Below are positions 1-9,598 of a stretch of DNA of 64,000 bases, in pieces. Within the stretch, counting starts at the first letter, position 1. Every line of letters begins with the position of its first letter. Below the pieces are notes generated by a model that did not search any database, had not been told where the DNA came from, and was given only the letters and a program-made list of their open reading frames with translations. The translations under genes were made by a program, and so were the position numbers. The DNA comes from Leptotrichia sp. HSP-536. Lineage in GTDB: Bacteria; Fusobacteriota; Fusobacteriia; Fusobacteriales; Leptotrichiaceae. The stretch spans positions 1,984,001-2,048,000 of the forward strand of contig NZ_CP165647.1 of assembly GCF_041199985.1 (NCBI RefSeq), read 5' to 3'.

Positions 1-2438
1 CCAAGACTTGTGTTATATGGGAATAGTTGTTTATTTTTATCTGTAAATTTATATAAAAAATTGTCTCCTGCATTCGATAGATATCCATATTGAATTTCTC
101 TATTAAAATTTCTTTCAGATTTGAAATCTTCAAATTCATACTCTTCATTATTTTCAAAATCAAAACTTAAAAATCTTTTACTTGCAATATCGGCTTTAAA
201 ATAATTTCTAACATATCTATTTTTTAACCATTCACTCTTAAAATGTTTGTCATCTTTCATTATTAAATTATAATTAAAAGTAATGTTTCCAATATGATAA
301 TTAAAATTATTTTTAAATCCTAATGTATCAGTTGGAATTTCTACAACATCATAACCGTTGTAAGTCGCACTTCCTGCATTTATTTTTTGAAAAGTTAATG
401 TTGCATCATTTGTAACTTTTATATCATATTTATTATCTCTTTTGGATGTATTGTCAAAAAATGTTGTGTATAGTCTTGTATCAAGTGTAAAAATTCTTAT
501 TGACGGATTTTGCTTTATTGTGTCTCCATTTGAATCCCTTGCAATCTTATAACCTGTTTTAGAATTTAGGTCTTCAACTTTTCTTCCATTTACAAAATCT
601 GGTACTGGCAAACTACTATAATCACGATTTTCAAATCCCATATTGTATGCAATGAAAGAATCTTTAAATGGAATATCAATTCTGTCATTTCCTATGTTAA
701 GTTTTTGCGTCCTATATTTTTCATAAATAATTTTTTTAGGACGGCGGATTTTATCATTATCTTCATATATTTTATAAATTCTGCTTTCATCAGTAGTTGC
801 TGAATTTAAAAATAAGGTATTATAGTTTTCATTATCACGTGTATAATCATATTCGTATTCTTTTTTTATTATATCAATTTGTTTAACTTGTGTACCAAAG
901 TATAGGGTATTTGTCAAATTTTGATACTGTGTTCTAGGTTTATAGCCAAAAAAATCACTTTCTCTAAATGGGTAATAATTTCCAAAAGTTAATCCCCATT
1001 CATTTTTTCTGTCATAAGCTACATTCTGTACCCAGTGGATACTTTTATCATCACCACGATCACGCATTCCCCGAAGTTCTGTATATTCATCCTTATCTGA
1101 ATCCAGATAGTCAAATTTTATTTTCGGTCCCCTAAGATTAATTTCGTAGCTTCTTTTTTTTCTGTATGAATTTAAATCTCCAACATATCCTGGATTAATA
1201 TCACGAAAATCTTCGTTATCAATCGATATTTCGATATCTTTGTTACCATTTGTATATTTTATGCTTTTATATAAATCTACATCAGTTCTATGTGGATCTA
1301 AATCATCATCTTCCATAATCTTATCATTTATTTCAGTCAAAGCTTTAAGTGCATGTTTATTTTGAGTCCAATAATATTTGACGTTTAATTCTCCATTTTT
1401 TCCAAGTTCCTGATTTATATTAAAATTCCAAAAACCAATGTATTTATATTTATCTACAAATGCAGTATAATCATCTTTTAATTTGATTCCATTTACTGCA
1501 TACATCAAATTTGTCGTAATATTTTGATAATTTAAATTCCAGGTTCCGTACCCAGTATCATAAAATTTCATATCTTCCTTATTTTTTCTAGGTGTATTTG
1601 TTACTTTATGATTCCATTTGAAATCCCATTCTCTTCTATGATTTCCAATAGGAACTACAATTCTGTTCACAAATATATTTCCAGAATTATTCTTCCAGAA
1701 AGAATAGTCATTTGAAAATTTTAATGCCAATTTTTGCTTAGTACTTAACTCAAAGTCTATAAACCCCTGGGCAAGTGGACCTAAATCATAGTCAAATCCC
1801 ATAATTCCAAAAAGTCCTCTATCACTATCCATTCCAACGTATGGAAATAAAGTTGCTCTTTGTGTGGAAGGTTTTAACGATGTCACATAATATGGTAATT
1901 TAAGCCACGTTTTTCCACCTGCGACAATTCCAATATTTCTAGCAATTGCTTTTCTGTTCGGATAAATTTCTAATTCTTCCGCATTTATTTTATAATTTGG
2001 ATTTTCATAAGGACTCGTTGTAAACCAACCATTCTTCACAAAAATTCGCTTAGTTCCTTCAGTTAAAGTTTCTTCTCCGCCATAACGTAATTTTAGATTA
2101 GTGTCATAACTTTCTGAATTGAATATTTTTGCTAATTTTGTATCCATATCAAAAATAAGGTTATCAGCTTTTATAATTTGAGAACCTTGAGTAAATTCAA
2201 CATTTCCAGATCCTGAAATGATATTTCTATTGGCAATTTTTTTTATCTTATCTGCATTTATCGTAAAATCCCCATACTTTACAATAACATTTCCTTCAGT
2301 TTCTATCTCTTCTGTTTCCAAATTTATTGTAGATTTTTCCGTTTCCAAATCGATAATTTCTCCAGCTGCCTTTAACTCACTGAAAAGTATAATATAAAAC
2401 AGTAAAATAAACAGCCCTTTATATCTTATTTTTTTCAT
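1..2438 (-). CDS. lptD: LptD/OstA-like LPS-assembly outer-membrane protein (3' end off window)
   Basis: Start ATG at 2438; the frame stays open to base 1, so about 812 residues are visible and the C-terminus is missing. The N-terminus is a signal peptide (MKKIRYKGLFILLFY..., Ala-rich cleavage region near residue 25). An OstA_N/LptA-like domain follows at about 30-110, with the pattern 'EGNVIVKYGDFTINADK' and 'GSGNVEF' shared with LptA, then a long Tyr/Asn/Asp-rich beta-strand region expected of an LptD barrel. In known systems LptD inserts LPS in the outer leaflet of the outer membrane. It is preceded by its own promoter and a leader of about 150 nt. An insertion sequence separates it from the ktr genes. 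The family call is by eye; the LptD Cys pattern cannot be judged on a partial protein. Confidence 0.8.
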   Translation of the reverse strand, partial: MKKIRYKGLFILLFYIILFSELKAAGEIIDLETEKSTINLETEEIETEGNVIVKYGDFTINADKIKKIANRNIISGSGNVEFTQGSQIIKADNLIFDMDTKLAKIFNSESYDTNLKLRYGGEETLTEGTKRIFVKNGWFTTSPYENPNYKINAEELEIYPNRKAIARNIGIVAGGKTWLKLPYYVTSLKPSTQRATLFPYVGMDSDRGLFGIMGFDYDLGPLAQGFIDFELSTKQKLALKFSNDYSFWKNNSGNIFVNRIVVPIGNHRREWDFKWNHKVTNTPRKNKEDMKFYDTGYGTWNLNYQNITTNLMYAVNGIKLKDDYTAFVDKYKYIGFWNFNINQELGKNGELNVKYYWTQNKHALKALTEINDKIMEDDDLDPHRTDVDLYKSIKYTNGNKDIEISIDNEDFRDINPGYVGDLNSYRKKRSYEINLRGPKIKFDYLDSDKDEYTELRGMRDRGDDKSIHWVQNVAYDRKNEWGLTFGNYYPFRESDFFGYKPRTQYQNLTNTLYFGTQVKQIDIIKKEYEYDYTRDNENYNTLFLNSATTDESRIYKIYEDNDKIRRPKKIIYEKYRTQKLNIGNDRIDIPFKDSFIAYNMGFENRDYSSLPVPDFVNGRKVEDLNSKTGYKIARDSNGDTIKQNPSIRIFTLDTRLYTTFFDNTSKRDNKYDIKVTNDATLTFQKINAGSATYNGYDVVEIPTDTLGFKNNFNYHIGNITFNYNLIMKDDKHFKSEWLKNRYVRNYFKADIASKRFLSFDFENNEEYEFEDFKSERNFNREIQYGYLSNAGDNFLYKFTDKNKQLFPYNTSL

Positions 2439-2465
2439 ATTTTCAACCTTTTATTATTAAATGTA

Positions 2466-2596
2466 GCAGTATTTTAAAATCGAACTTAAAGTTATGGCTA
2501 TTCTATCTAAACCCCAATATTATTTAATTTTATTAGCTCGATTTTCAGAGGTGCGAGTACAGTTCGACTTTGATAGGATTAGAGCATAACTTGCTA
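2466..2596. repeat. Dispersed imperfect-palindrome repeat, copy R1
   Basis: Arms AAGTTATG ... CATAACTT enclose TCTAAACCCC ... GGATTAGA around a core ATATTATTTAATTTTATTA. The same core and arm order recur near 6770, 16780, 34245 and 58958, always just upstream of a gene. Here it lies in the lptD leader. Found by eye; boundaries are approximate. Confidence 0.45.
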
Positions 2597-2597
2597 A

Positions 2598-2626
2598 ATT
2601 ATATCACATTTTTATCCTTATAACAA
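2598..2626 (-). promoter_or_regulatory. lptD promoter
   Basis: On the minus strand TTGTTA (2626-2621), a 17-bp spacer, then TATAAT (2603-2598). Transcription would start near 2591, giving a leader of about 150 nt to the lptD ATG. That leader contains a dispersed palindromic repeat. The left end of the insertion sequence is 17 bp upstream of the -35 box, so the promoter itself is intact. Confidence 0.65.
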
Positions 2627-2643
2627 TTTATTTTACATTTGAG

Positions 2644-4160
2644 GACAGAGTAAAAAATATAGGGGCAGTCATTAAATGCCACAACAAATCTTTTTTGACT
2701 GCTTTTTTTAAAATATTTTACTTTGTGATATTTCTTTCAAAACTTCCCTAATCGGACATTCTCCTTCTCTCAAATATGGCATATTTGTGCTTTTTCCTGT
2801 TTCATTAACAATTTCTGGCAAGCATTCCATCTCTATTACCTTTTCTAGTGAACTCGTTCTTTTCCCGCTAAAGTACAATTCATACGCCTTTTCCCTATCT
2901 TTTCCATAGTTTGCAAAGAAAGTGTGGTATAACGCTCTTGCCTTTATCTTTCTTCTTGAAAATGCTTTTGGCCTACTTGATAGAAATCTTGAGCATTCAT
3001 GGGATACAAGGGCTTCCGTCCTTGAGCCTATGTAGTCCTCCTCCGTGTATATTCTTCTTATCTTCTCATACTGGTTAAGCAGCATCTTCGTCTGGTCTTT
3101 TCTTCTCTGGCTTACATTCTCCTTTTCCTTGAAATTTTCATAAAAGTTTTCAAGTTCTTTAAAATCGTCTCCCTTTAGCCATCTGTAAAGGTTTTTTGAT
3201 ATTTCCTTGTCCCTTTTAGAAATTTCAGCTATGGCTTTTACTAAATGGAACTTGTCATAGATGTGTATTGGCTTGTAAATTCCAAGCTCTCTTACAAAGC
3301 TGTCTATCCATATTCTCCATCAGAGTTCACAATTAGTTTCTTTTTGTCCATATTGTATCTTTTTTCAAGATAGTTAAGTACATACTCCGACACTTATCAA
3401 GCGATACGGATGCAGGAAACATTATTGTGTGCTTGTCAATGAGTTTGTTCCTGTCTGTGCAGATTTTCTCAATTCCACGATGTATTACAGCCATCCTCAT
3501 GTATGTATTTTTACTTCTTCTACACTTCATATGATCTTCATCAATCTCCATATATACTGGCGAACTATCATCTCTTTCAAATCTTTCAATATCAAGTTTC
3601 GGCATTTGAAAAGAATTGACAAGATTATACACGGTAGCCCTTGAAACACCGTAAGTTTTTGCAAGAAATGAAGCTGTAGTATGCTGATATTCAAAAAGTA
3701 TAGTAAAAATCGTTTATCAGAAAGCCGTCTATACCGCTTAAGTCCAATTTTTTCATCAATGTAATAATGAATGCCTGTTTTTTTGTTTACATATTTTCGA
3801 CGTTCAAAAGTTACATCCCCGAAGGCAGTGATAACAGTTCTTTTAACAAAACCTCTGCTTTTAAACTTATCTTTTCTTTCGTTGGAATGAAAGAAGTAAT
3901 CATCAACTTTTTTGACATAAACTTTAAACAGTGTTTCAAAAGCTTTTGTGACAAACAGCTTAAACTGCTGCTCAAACGGAAGTCTGAAAGAAAAAATATT
4001 TTTAAGAAAAGTCTTTACAAGTGAAGAAAAATCTGATATTCTAATCATAGAGGGAACCACCTTTCAATAGGATTTGGCGATTATATTGTAGCTGGTTTTC
4101 TCTTTTTTTTTAATTTGAAATTTAATTAAATTTATTTGCCCCTATATTTTTTACTCTGTC
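2644..4160 (-). mobile_element. ISLre2-family (UPF0236) insertion sequence, copy 1
   Basis: 1517 bp bounded by perfect 24-bp inverted repeats starting GACAGAGTAAAAAATATAGG. Exact 10-bp direct repeats TACATTTGAG lie at 2634-2643 and 4161-4170; this can equally be read as a 9-bp duplication with one shared T, and 9 bp is usual for ISLre2. It sits between ktrA and lptD and interrupts no recognisable gene. It is nearly identical to the copy at 36189-37710. Its transposase is broken in several places, so it is probably not autonomous. Confidence 0.93.
2708..4060 (-). pseudogene. ISLre2/UPF0236 transposase, frameshifted
   Basis: The transposase (expected about 450 aa) reads from ATG 4060 but is split into at least three frames. 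An N-terminal part (about 177 codons, 4060-3527) loses frame after 'RLSDKRF' at a T5 run near 3705. The middle part (3632-3333, 'VYNLVNSFQMPKLDIERF') is lost near 3395, where one base is missing relative to copy 2. More single-base losses occur near 3310-3320, and the C-terminal part is 3085-2708. The first frameshift is shared with copy 2; the later ones are private. That fits decay after transposition, with the shared one either inherited or a translational frameshift. Confidence 0.88.
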
Positions 4161-4190
4161 TACATTTGAGACTCTTAAGAAAATTTCTTC

Positions 4191-4853
4191 TTATAAATTA
4201 TATTTTTTCCAAAATAATGACATTTTTTCTATATTTGCAATTACTAATAATATATCATTTTCACTTATTGCTGTATTTGGAAGAGGCATGATATTTAATT
4301 CTTCCTTACCTTTTATTCCAATAATATTCATTTCGTACTTATTTCTCAGATTTAATTCTATAAGATTTTTCCCAACAAAATCCTTTGGTGCTTTTATTTC
4401 AAACATTCTATATTTTTCTGAAAACTTAAAATGTTCTGTTATATTCGGCCTTATTACTCCAAGTGCTGTTTCCTTGGCCATCGTTTCTTCTGGGTAAACA
4501 ACCGATGTTGCTCCAATTTTTTTTAAAATTTTACCTTGTAATTCATTCTTTGCTTTGCAAATTATTGTTTTTATTCCTATTTCCTTTAAAATTACAGTAA
4601 CAAATACGCTGGACTGAGTATTGTTTCCAATACATACAAAAGCTGTATCAAAATCATCATTAACAACCTTTTTGATTGAATTTTCGTCTGTTACATCCAA
4701 GGTAATTGCATCACTCACAATTTCATCATCAATTACTTTTTGCACACGTTCTCCCATTTGATCTATCGCCAGTACCATTTTACCATTTTCATATAATGTC
4801 TGTGCTATACTTCTTCCAAATGTTCCAAGTCCGATTACTAAATATCCTGCCAT
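4191..4853 (-). CDS. ktrA: Ktr potassium uptake regulatory subunit (RCK)
   Basis: 220 aa, the usual KtrA length. RCK_N Rossmann domain at about 1-130 with the dinucleotide-binding GLGTFG near the N-terminus and an acidic residue ending strand 2 (AIDQ); RCK_C at about 135-220. In known systems a cytoplasmic KtrA octamer gates the KtrB channel in response to ATP/ADP and c-di-AMP. The gene follows ktrB with a 14-bp gap, so the two are cotranscribed. The c-di-AMP link is notable because a c-di-AMP phosphodiesterase (pgpH) lies 6 kb upstream in a broken state; that connection is inference. Confidence 0.9.
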   Translation of the reverse strand: MAGYLVIGLGTFGRSIAQTLYENGKMVLAIDQMGERVQKVIDDEIVSDAITLDVTDENSIKKVVNDDFDTAFVCIGNNTQSSVFVTVILKEIGIKTIICKAKNELQGKILKKIGATSVVYPEETMAKETALGVIRPNITEHFKFSEKYRMFEIKAPKDFVGKNLIELNLRNKYEMNIIGIKGKEELNIMPLPNTAISENDILLVIANIEKMSLFWKKYNL

Positions 4854-4867
4854 TTTTCACCTCTTTT

Positions 4868-6205
4868 TTATCCTATCAAAATATCTTCTTTTGGATAAAC
4901 ATATCTTCCTTTTGAATTTTTAACTTTAGATAATGCCAATGCTATTGTTAATGGTCCTACTCTTCCAACAAACATTGTAATCATAATTAATAATTTAGAA
5001 ATATCCGATAATTGTGGTGTTAAATCTCGCGATAATCCCACCGTTCCAAAAGCAGATACTAATTCAAATCCTAATTCTATAACTCTTATATCTTCTAGCC
5101 AAATTAATAAAAATAATATTACAACAACATACATAATTGATATAAAAACAATAACCATAGCTTTATTATATATTTTCCAGCTAATTCTTCTCTTATTGTA
5201 TTCCAAATGTTCCTTATTTTTTATAGTTGTAACTATCCCAAAAAGTATCAATCCAACTGTAGTAGTTTTTATCCCACCACCTGTTGAGCCAGGTGAGGCT
5301 CCAATAAACATTAATACTACAAACAAAAAAACTGTAGGTTCCCGCAGTTCAGCTATGGAAATTGTATTAAATCCAGCTGTTCTTGTTGTTACACTTTGAA
5401 AAAAAGCAGCTCCTATTTTTTCAAAAAATGGCAATGTTCCTAATGTTTTATTATTTGAATACTCTAAAATAAATGTTAAAATTGTCCCAAATATTATTAG
5501 AAAAATCGACATTTTTATAGCTATTCTTGTTGTTGTAGTAAGCCTTCTATCTTTTTTTAGAAAATATTGATAAATATTAAGAATTGCTGCAAAACCTATT
5601 CCGCCAAAAAAAATTAACAATGGAATTATAGTATTTATGATTACACTGTTTTTAAAATCACTTAAATTATTTGTAAATAATGCAAATCCAGCATTACAGA
5701 ATGCAGAAATAGAATGAAATATTGAATAATAAATCGCTTTCTTATAATCAAATATTTGTATAAATTTTAAAAACAATATTGCAGCCCCGATAATTTCTAT
5801 TGTAAAAACTGTTATCAAAACTTTTTTTACAAATTTTTGTATTTCAAATGTCGTATTAGCATTTATATCTTCCTGTATCAGCTTTTTTGTAAAATATCCC
5901 ACTTTTTTAGAAATCATCATTACAACTATTGCTGAAAATGTGATAATTCCTATTCCACCAAGCTGGATTAATATCATAATAACTGTTTTACCAAATAAAT
6001 TATAGACTTTACTTATGTCATTTACCGTAAGCCCTGTTACACAGACAGCTGATGTTGCAGTAAACATACCCTCAAGCAAATTTGTCTTTTGTCCATTTTC
6101 TGTTGAAATTGGTAAAGAAAGTAAAAAGCCGCCTATTAATATAATTATTATAAATGACACTAAGATTATTGTATATGGTGATATTTTCTTTTGTTTCTTT
6201 AACAT
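4868..6205 (-). CDS. ktrB: Ktr/Trk potassium transporter membrane subunit
   Basis: 445 aa and strongly hydrophobic. The four M-P-M repeats are visible through their selectivity-filter glycines: VCVTGLT, FCNAGFA, TRTAGFN and FGTVGLS. This is the KtrB length, shorter than proteobacterial TrkH. It is the inner-membrane K+ (Na+-coupled) translocation subunit paired with KtrA, encoded 14 bp downstream. The MarR gene ends 50 bp upstream on the same strand, so all three may share a transcript. Confidence 0.92.
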   Translation of the reverse strand: MLKKQKKISPYTIILVSFIIIILIGGFLLSLPISTENGQKTNLLEGMFTATSAVCVTGLTVNDISKVYNLFGKTVIMILIQLGGIGIITFSAIVVMMISKKVGYFTKKLIQEDINANTTFEIQKFVKKVLITVFTIEIIGAAILFLKFIQIFDYKKAIYYSIFHSISAFCNAGFALFTNNLSDFKNSVIINTIIPLLIFFGGIGFAAILNIYQYFLKKDRRLTTTTRIAIKMSIFLIIFGTILTFILEYSNNKTLGTLPFFEKIGAAFFQSVTTRTAGFNTISIAELREPTVFLFVVLMFIGASPGSTGGGIKTTTVGLILFGIVTTIKNKEHLEYNKRRISWKIYNKAMVIVFISIMYVVVILFLLIWLEDIRVIELGFELVSAFGTVGLSRDLTPQLSDISKLLIMITMFVGRVGPLTIALALSKVKNSKGRYVYPKEDILIG

Positions 6206-6255
6206 CAGAATCGCCTAACTTTCTCTTTTAAAAACTTTTTTCAATTTACAATTTT

Positions 6256-6741
6256 TTAAATGATCCAAAAATCAAAATCTTCGACCATATTTTCATATGT
6301 CTTATCTTTTGCCAGTAAATTTGTAAATTCCCTAAAATCTTCGCTTGTTTTTCTTAAATATTCATCATTTCCAACCAGTTCTTCAATTTTATCTCCTATT
6401 TTTTTCCATGCCTCATTAAGTTTTGGTATAACTTCCAGCCCTTCTTGCGTTATTTTAGTAAAAGAATTTTTTCCTGATTTTTCTCTTTTCACATATCCTC
6501 TTGAAACTAATTTATCTACAAACCTTGTGACTGTTGATGGAGCTATTGCCAAGGCTTCAGATATTTCATTTACCGTAAGGCCTTTTTTTTCTTCCTTTAA
6601 AATAATCATTAAGAATGCATGTGTCGGATATATTCCTAATTCTTCAAATGATTCTTCCGCTATTTTGTTAACCATTCTAAACATTTTTGAAATCGTAAAA
6701 TAAATACATCTTTGAATCTCTATTTTTTCATTACTATTCAT
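6256..6741 (-). CDS. MarR-family transcriptional regulator
   Basis: 161 aa. A winged helix-turn-helix spans about 45-110, with 'LTVNEISEALAIAPSTVTRF' as the HTH and 'LVSRGYVKREKSG' leading into the wing. Flanking helices at both ends would form the dimer interface. It is a cytoplasmic DNA-binding dimer; the ligand is unknown. It stands between the AI-2E permease and ktrB on the same strand. The dispersed palindromic repeat lies directly upstream and could be in its leader. Confidence 0.85.
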   Translation of the reverse strand: MNSNEKIEIQRCIYFTISKMFRMVNKIAEESFEELGIYPTHAFLMIILKEEKKGLTVNEISEALAIAPSTVTRFVDKLVSRGYVKREKSGKNSFTKITQEGLEVIPKLNEAWKKIGDKIEELVGNDEYLRKTSEDFREFTNLLAKDKTYENMVEDFDFWII

Positions 6742-6769
6742 AAATTTAACCTGCTCCTTTATTTTTTAA

Positions 6770-6862
6770 TTTTTTATTATATTAAATCCTTTAATATTAA
6801 ATTAATAAAATTAGATAATATTAGGATTGAATACAATTTTATACTTTTAAATTCAGTTTTAA
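6770..6862. repeat. Dispersed imperfect-palindrome repeat, copy R2
   Basis: On the minus strand AAACTGAATTTAAAAG, then CAATCCTAATATTA, a TCTAATTTTATTAA core, and TAATATTAAAGGATT. The central arms can form a hairpin. It starts at the stop codon of the AI-2E permease and ends about 30 bp before the MarR start. Same family as R1, R3, R4 and R5. Confidence 0.45.
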
Positions 6863-7974
6863 AGTGATTTTGCTATATATTTTTCCCAGTAAAATAACCA
6901 TGCCAATTTAATAATGATGTATACAGGAATTGCAATGAATGCCCCTCCTATTCCAAATAATGCTCCTCCAATAAGAACTACGAGAAGCGTTGTAATTGGA
7001 TGCATTTCCACAGATTTCCCTGTAAGCCATGGCTTTACAATATTTGCTTCTATTGTCTGCACGATAGTAATTAGGACAATTATCAAAATTACAAGTTTGA
7101 ACGATTTTGTAAAAGCATACAGTATCGCAGGAATCAGACCAATAAATGGCCCAATAAATGGAATTACATTTCCAAATCCTACAATTACTGAAAAAAGCAT
7201 GCTGTAATCCATTTTTAAAAAATAAAAAATTATAAATGATATAATTCCTACAATCATACTGTCCAAGGCAGTTACTAGAATATATTTTCCAATAGTTTCA
7301 TCCATATTTTTTATTAAAATAATCAAATCTTCTCTTCCAATATTTCTAAAAATACGTTTTACTCCATTTTCAATGTTATCATAGCTGAAAATTAGCATTA
7401 TTGTAAAAATAGGTGTCATAAATAACAGACTGAATGTACTGCTTAGCAATGAAAAGCTTGAGCCTAGAACTTTTATAGAATTTGTTATAATTATATCTTT
7501 AGAACTCATAAGTGAACTTCGTAAATCAATATTGTTACTTTCTAAAAATCCAAAAAAGTTATTTTGCAGTTTATCCTGATTTTTTAAAAGGAAATCTATA
7601 AGGCTGGAAACTTGTCTTGTAATAATTGGTACAATTGTTAAGATTATATACAGGAAAATTATGAAAAATACTGATAAAACGAGTAAAATTGCAAATGTCC
7701 TATTTAATTTTATTCTTTTCTTTCCTTTATCTTTATTATCTGTTTCAAAGCCAGCAACTTCCCTTTTTTCACTTATCATGTCTATAAATGGCATAAGGCA
7801 ATAGACTATTGTAAATGACAAAATGAATGGAAAAATTGTACTTATTACGAGTCTTACTGGTTTTGCAAAATAATCATAAACTTTGAAAAACAGTAATATC
7901 GTTAAAAGTGACAATACTGCTATAATTAAAATATTTCTTAATTTCAGAAAATTTTTTTCATCATAGAATTTCAT
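6859..7974 (-). CDS. AI-2E family (DUF20) membrane transporter
   Basis: 371 aa with about eight hydrophobic segments: two N-terminal helices, a loop, then the conserved C-terminal half with 'GFGNVIPFIGPFIGLIPA', 'EANIVKPWLTG' and 'LVVLIGGALFGIGGAFIAIP'. These motifs define the AI-2E/PerM family. The family name comes from one member; substrates of most members are unknown, and some are Na+/H+ antiporters. It follows der by 23 bp on the same strand and probably shares its transcript. Confidence 0.85.
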   Translation of the reverse strand: MKFYDEKNFLKLRNILIIAVLSLLTILLFFKVYDYFAKPVRLVISTIFPFILSFTIVYCLMPFIDMISEKREVAGFETDNKDKGKKRIKLNRTFAILLVLSVFFIIFLYIILTIVPIITRQVSSLIDFLLKNQDKLQNNFFGFLESNNIDLRSSLMSSKDIIITNSIKVLGSSFSLLSSTFSLLFMTPIFTIMLIFSYDNIENGVKRIFRNIGREDLIILIKNMDETIGKYILVTALDSMIVGIISFIIFYFLKMDYSMLFSVIVGFGNVIPFIGPFIGLIPAILYAFTKSFKLVILIIVLITIVQTIEANIVKPWLTGKSVEMHPITTLLVVLIGGALFGIGGAFIAIPVYIIIKLAWLFYWEKYIAKSL

Positions 7975-7997
7975 TTTCTTTTTTATCCTTCCATTTT

Positions 7998-9323
7998 TTA
8001 TCCAAATGTTTTTTCGCTTTTCTTATTAAATACAATGTCAATTGGACATCCTTCAAATCCAAAATATTCCCTTAATTTATTCTCAATGTATCTTTGATAA
8101 GAAAAATGTATAAGTTCTGGATTGTTTGCAAAAAATACGAATTTTGGCGGTGCCTGACTTACCTGTGTAGCATAATTTATTTTCACGGATCTTCCTTTTC
8201 TTGTAGGCACTGGATTCTGTGCTATCATTTCAGCTAAAATCTGATTTAACAATCCTGTTGTTATTTTTTTGTGATATTCTTCGTTAATAAATTTAGCTTG
8301 CTCCAGAATATTTAATGTTCTTTTCCCTGTCAATGCTGAAATTGTAACAATTGGCGCATAATCCAGAAATGCCAAGTCAGCTTTTACAAGCTCAGTAAAC
8401 TCTTTCACACTATTGTTATTTTTTTCAATCAAATCCCATTTATTAACCGCAATAATAATGGGCTTTCTCTCCTCATAAATCATTCCTGCGATTCTTTTGT
8501 CCTGATCTGTCAAAAGCTCTGTTGCATCAAGCATCAGCACACAGACATCAGCCCTTTTTATCGCTTTCATTGCCCGAAGTATGCTGTAATATTCGATATC
8601 ATCTTCCACTTTGGATTTTCTACGAATTCCAGCCGTATCAATCAATGTATAAGTTTCTCCATCATATTTAAGGCTTGAATCAATTGAATCTCTTGTAGTT
8701 CCCGCAATATCGCTTACAATCGAACGTTCTTCATTCAAAAGTTTATTTACAAGCGAAGATTTACCAGCATTTGGTCTGCCAAGAATCGCAATATTAAGTC
8801 CATCTTCAATCTGTTTTATTTTTTTATCTTCAAACTTTTCAATTACTGCGTCTAGTAAATCTCCCAAATTTGTCTTATGTTCCCCAGAAATTCCGATAAC
8901 TTCCTCAAATCCAAGTCCATAAAATTCAAAAATATTTTCCTGGTCACGCAGATAATTGTCAATTTTGTTTACAGCGACAACAACCTTCTTATCTTGCCTT
9001 CTAAGTACTGTTGCCACATCTTCGTCAAGTCCAGTAATTCCAGCTTTTCCATCTACCAGAAATATAATTACATCCGCCTCGTCAATTGCAACTTGTGCCT
9101 GCTGCTTAATTTTCCCCATCATAAAATCTTCTGTTCTAGGCTCAAGACCTCCAGTATCTACCAATATAAATTCTCTTCCTGACCACTCCATTTCACGATA
9201 TAGCCTGTCTCTTGTAACCCCTGGCTCATCTTTTACGATGGATAGCCTGTCTCCTACCAGTTTATTAAATAACGTTGATTTTCCCACATTAGGTCTACCA
9301 ACAATTGCTACAGTATGTTTCAT
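7998..9323 (-). CDS. der: Ribosome-biogenesis GTPase Der (EngA)
   Basis: 441 aa, full length. Two tandem GTPase domains: G1 GRPNVGKST at residues 8-16, G3 DTGG and G4 NKID in the first; GRPNAGKSS, DTAG and NKWD in the second. A C-terminal KH-like domain follows at about 350-441. It acts in late 50S subunit assembly. It is first of a probable der-permease pair and is separated from the upstream dgkA fusion by a terminator. Confidence 0.97.
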   Translation of the reverse strand: MKHTVAIVGRPNVGKSTLFNKLVGDRLSIVKDEPGVTRDRLYREMEWSGREFILVDTGGLEPRTEDFMMGKIKQQAQVAIDEADVIIFLVDGKAGITGLDEDVATVLRRQDKKVVVAVNKIDNYLRDQENIFEFYGLGFEEVIGISGEHKTNLGDLLDAVIEKFEDKKIKQIEDGLNIAILGRPNAGKSSLVNKLLNEERSIVSDIAGTTRDSIDSSLKYDGETYTLIDTAGIRRKSKVEDDIEYYSILRAMKAIKRADVCVLMLDATELLTDQDKRIAGMIYEERKPIIIAVNKWDLIEKNNNSVKEFTELVKADLAFLDYAPIVTISALTGKRTLNILEQAKFINEEYHKKITTGLLNQILAEMIAQNPVPTRKGRSVKINYATQVSQAPPKFVFFANNPELIHFSYQRYIENKLREYFGFEGCPIDIVFNKKSEKTFG

Positions 9324-9518
9324 TTTTCCTCCATTTTTTATTATATATATTTTATGTCTTAATAATTCTCAAAAACAATATTATATTTATTTTATCATAT
9401 TTTTGGCATTTTTATTAGTTTTTTTTAACAATTTGATAAAACTTTTACGGATTAAATTCAAAATTATGATTTAAATTTTTAAGTTACTAATCTTTTAAAT
9501 TTTACAATCTTACTTAAC

Positions 9519-9540
9519 TAAAAAACAGCCAATGACTGTC
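9519..9540 (-). terminator. Intrinsic terminator after dgkA-PAP2
   Basis: On the minus strand ACAGTC-ATT-GGCTGT pairs as a 6-bp stem with one G-U, followed immediately by TTTTTT. It lies about 60 bp past the stop of the DgkA-PAP2 gene and separates that operon from der. Confidence 0.65.
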
Positions 9541-9598
9541 GTTATAATTTTTAGTCTCGACTGCTTTTAATTTTTTAACAAAAATAATTTTCTCTGTA

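Noticed and set aside
3767..4024. 85-codon plus-strand frame, identical in both ISLre2 copies (also 37317-37574)
   Set aside because: Conserved only because the elements are near-identical; antisense to the transposase with no independent support.
6260..6703. 147-codon plus-strand reading frame opposite the MarR gene
   Set aside because: Antisense shadow; no RBS, no recognisable domain, and the MarR frame is clearly the coding one.
8956..9474. 172-codon plus-strand reading frame opposite der
   Set aside because: Lies antisense to the conserved GTPase; composition follows the reverse complement of der and there is no RBS or family match.
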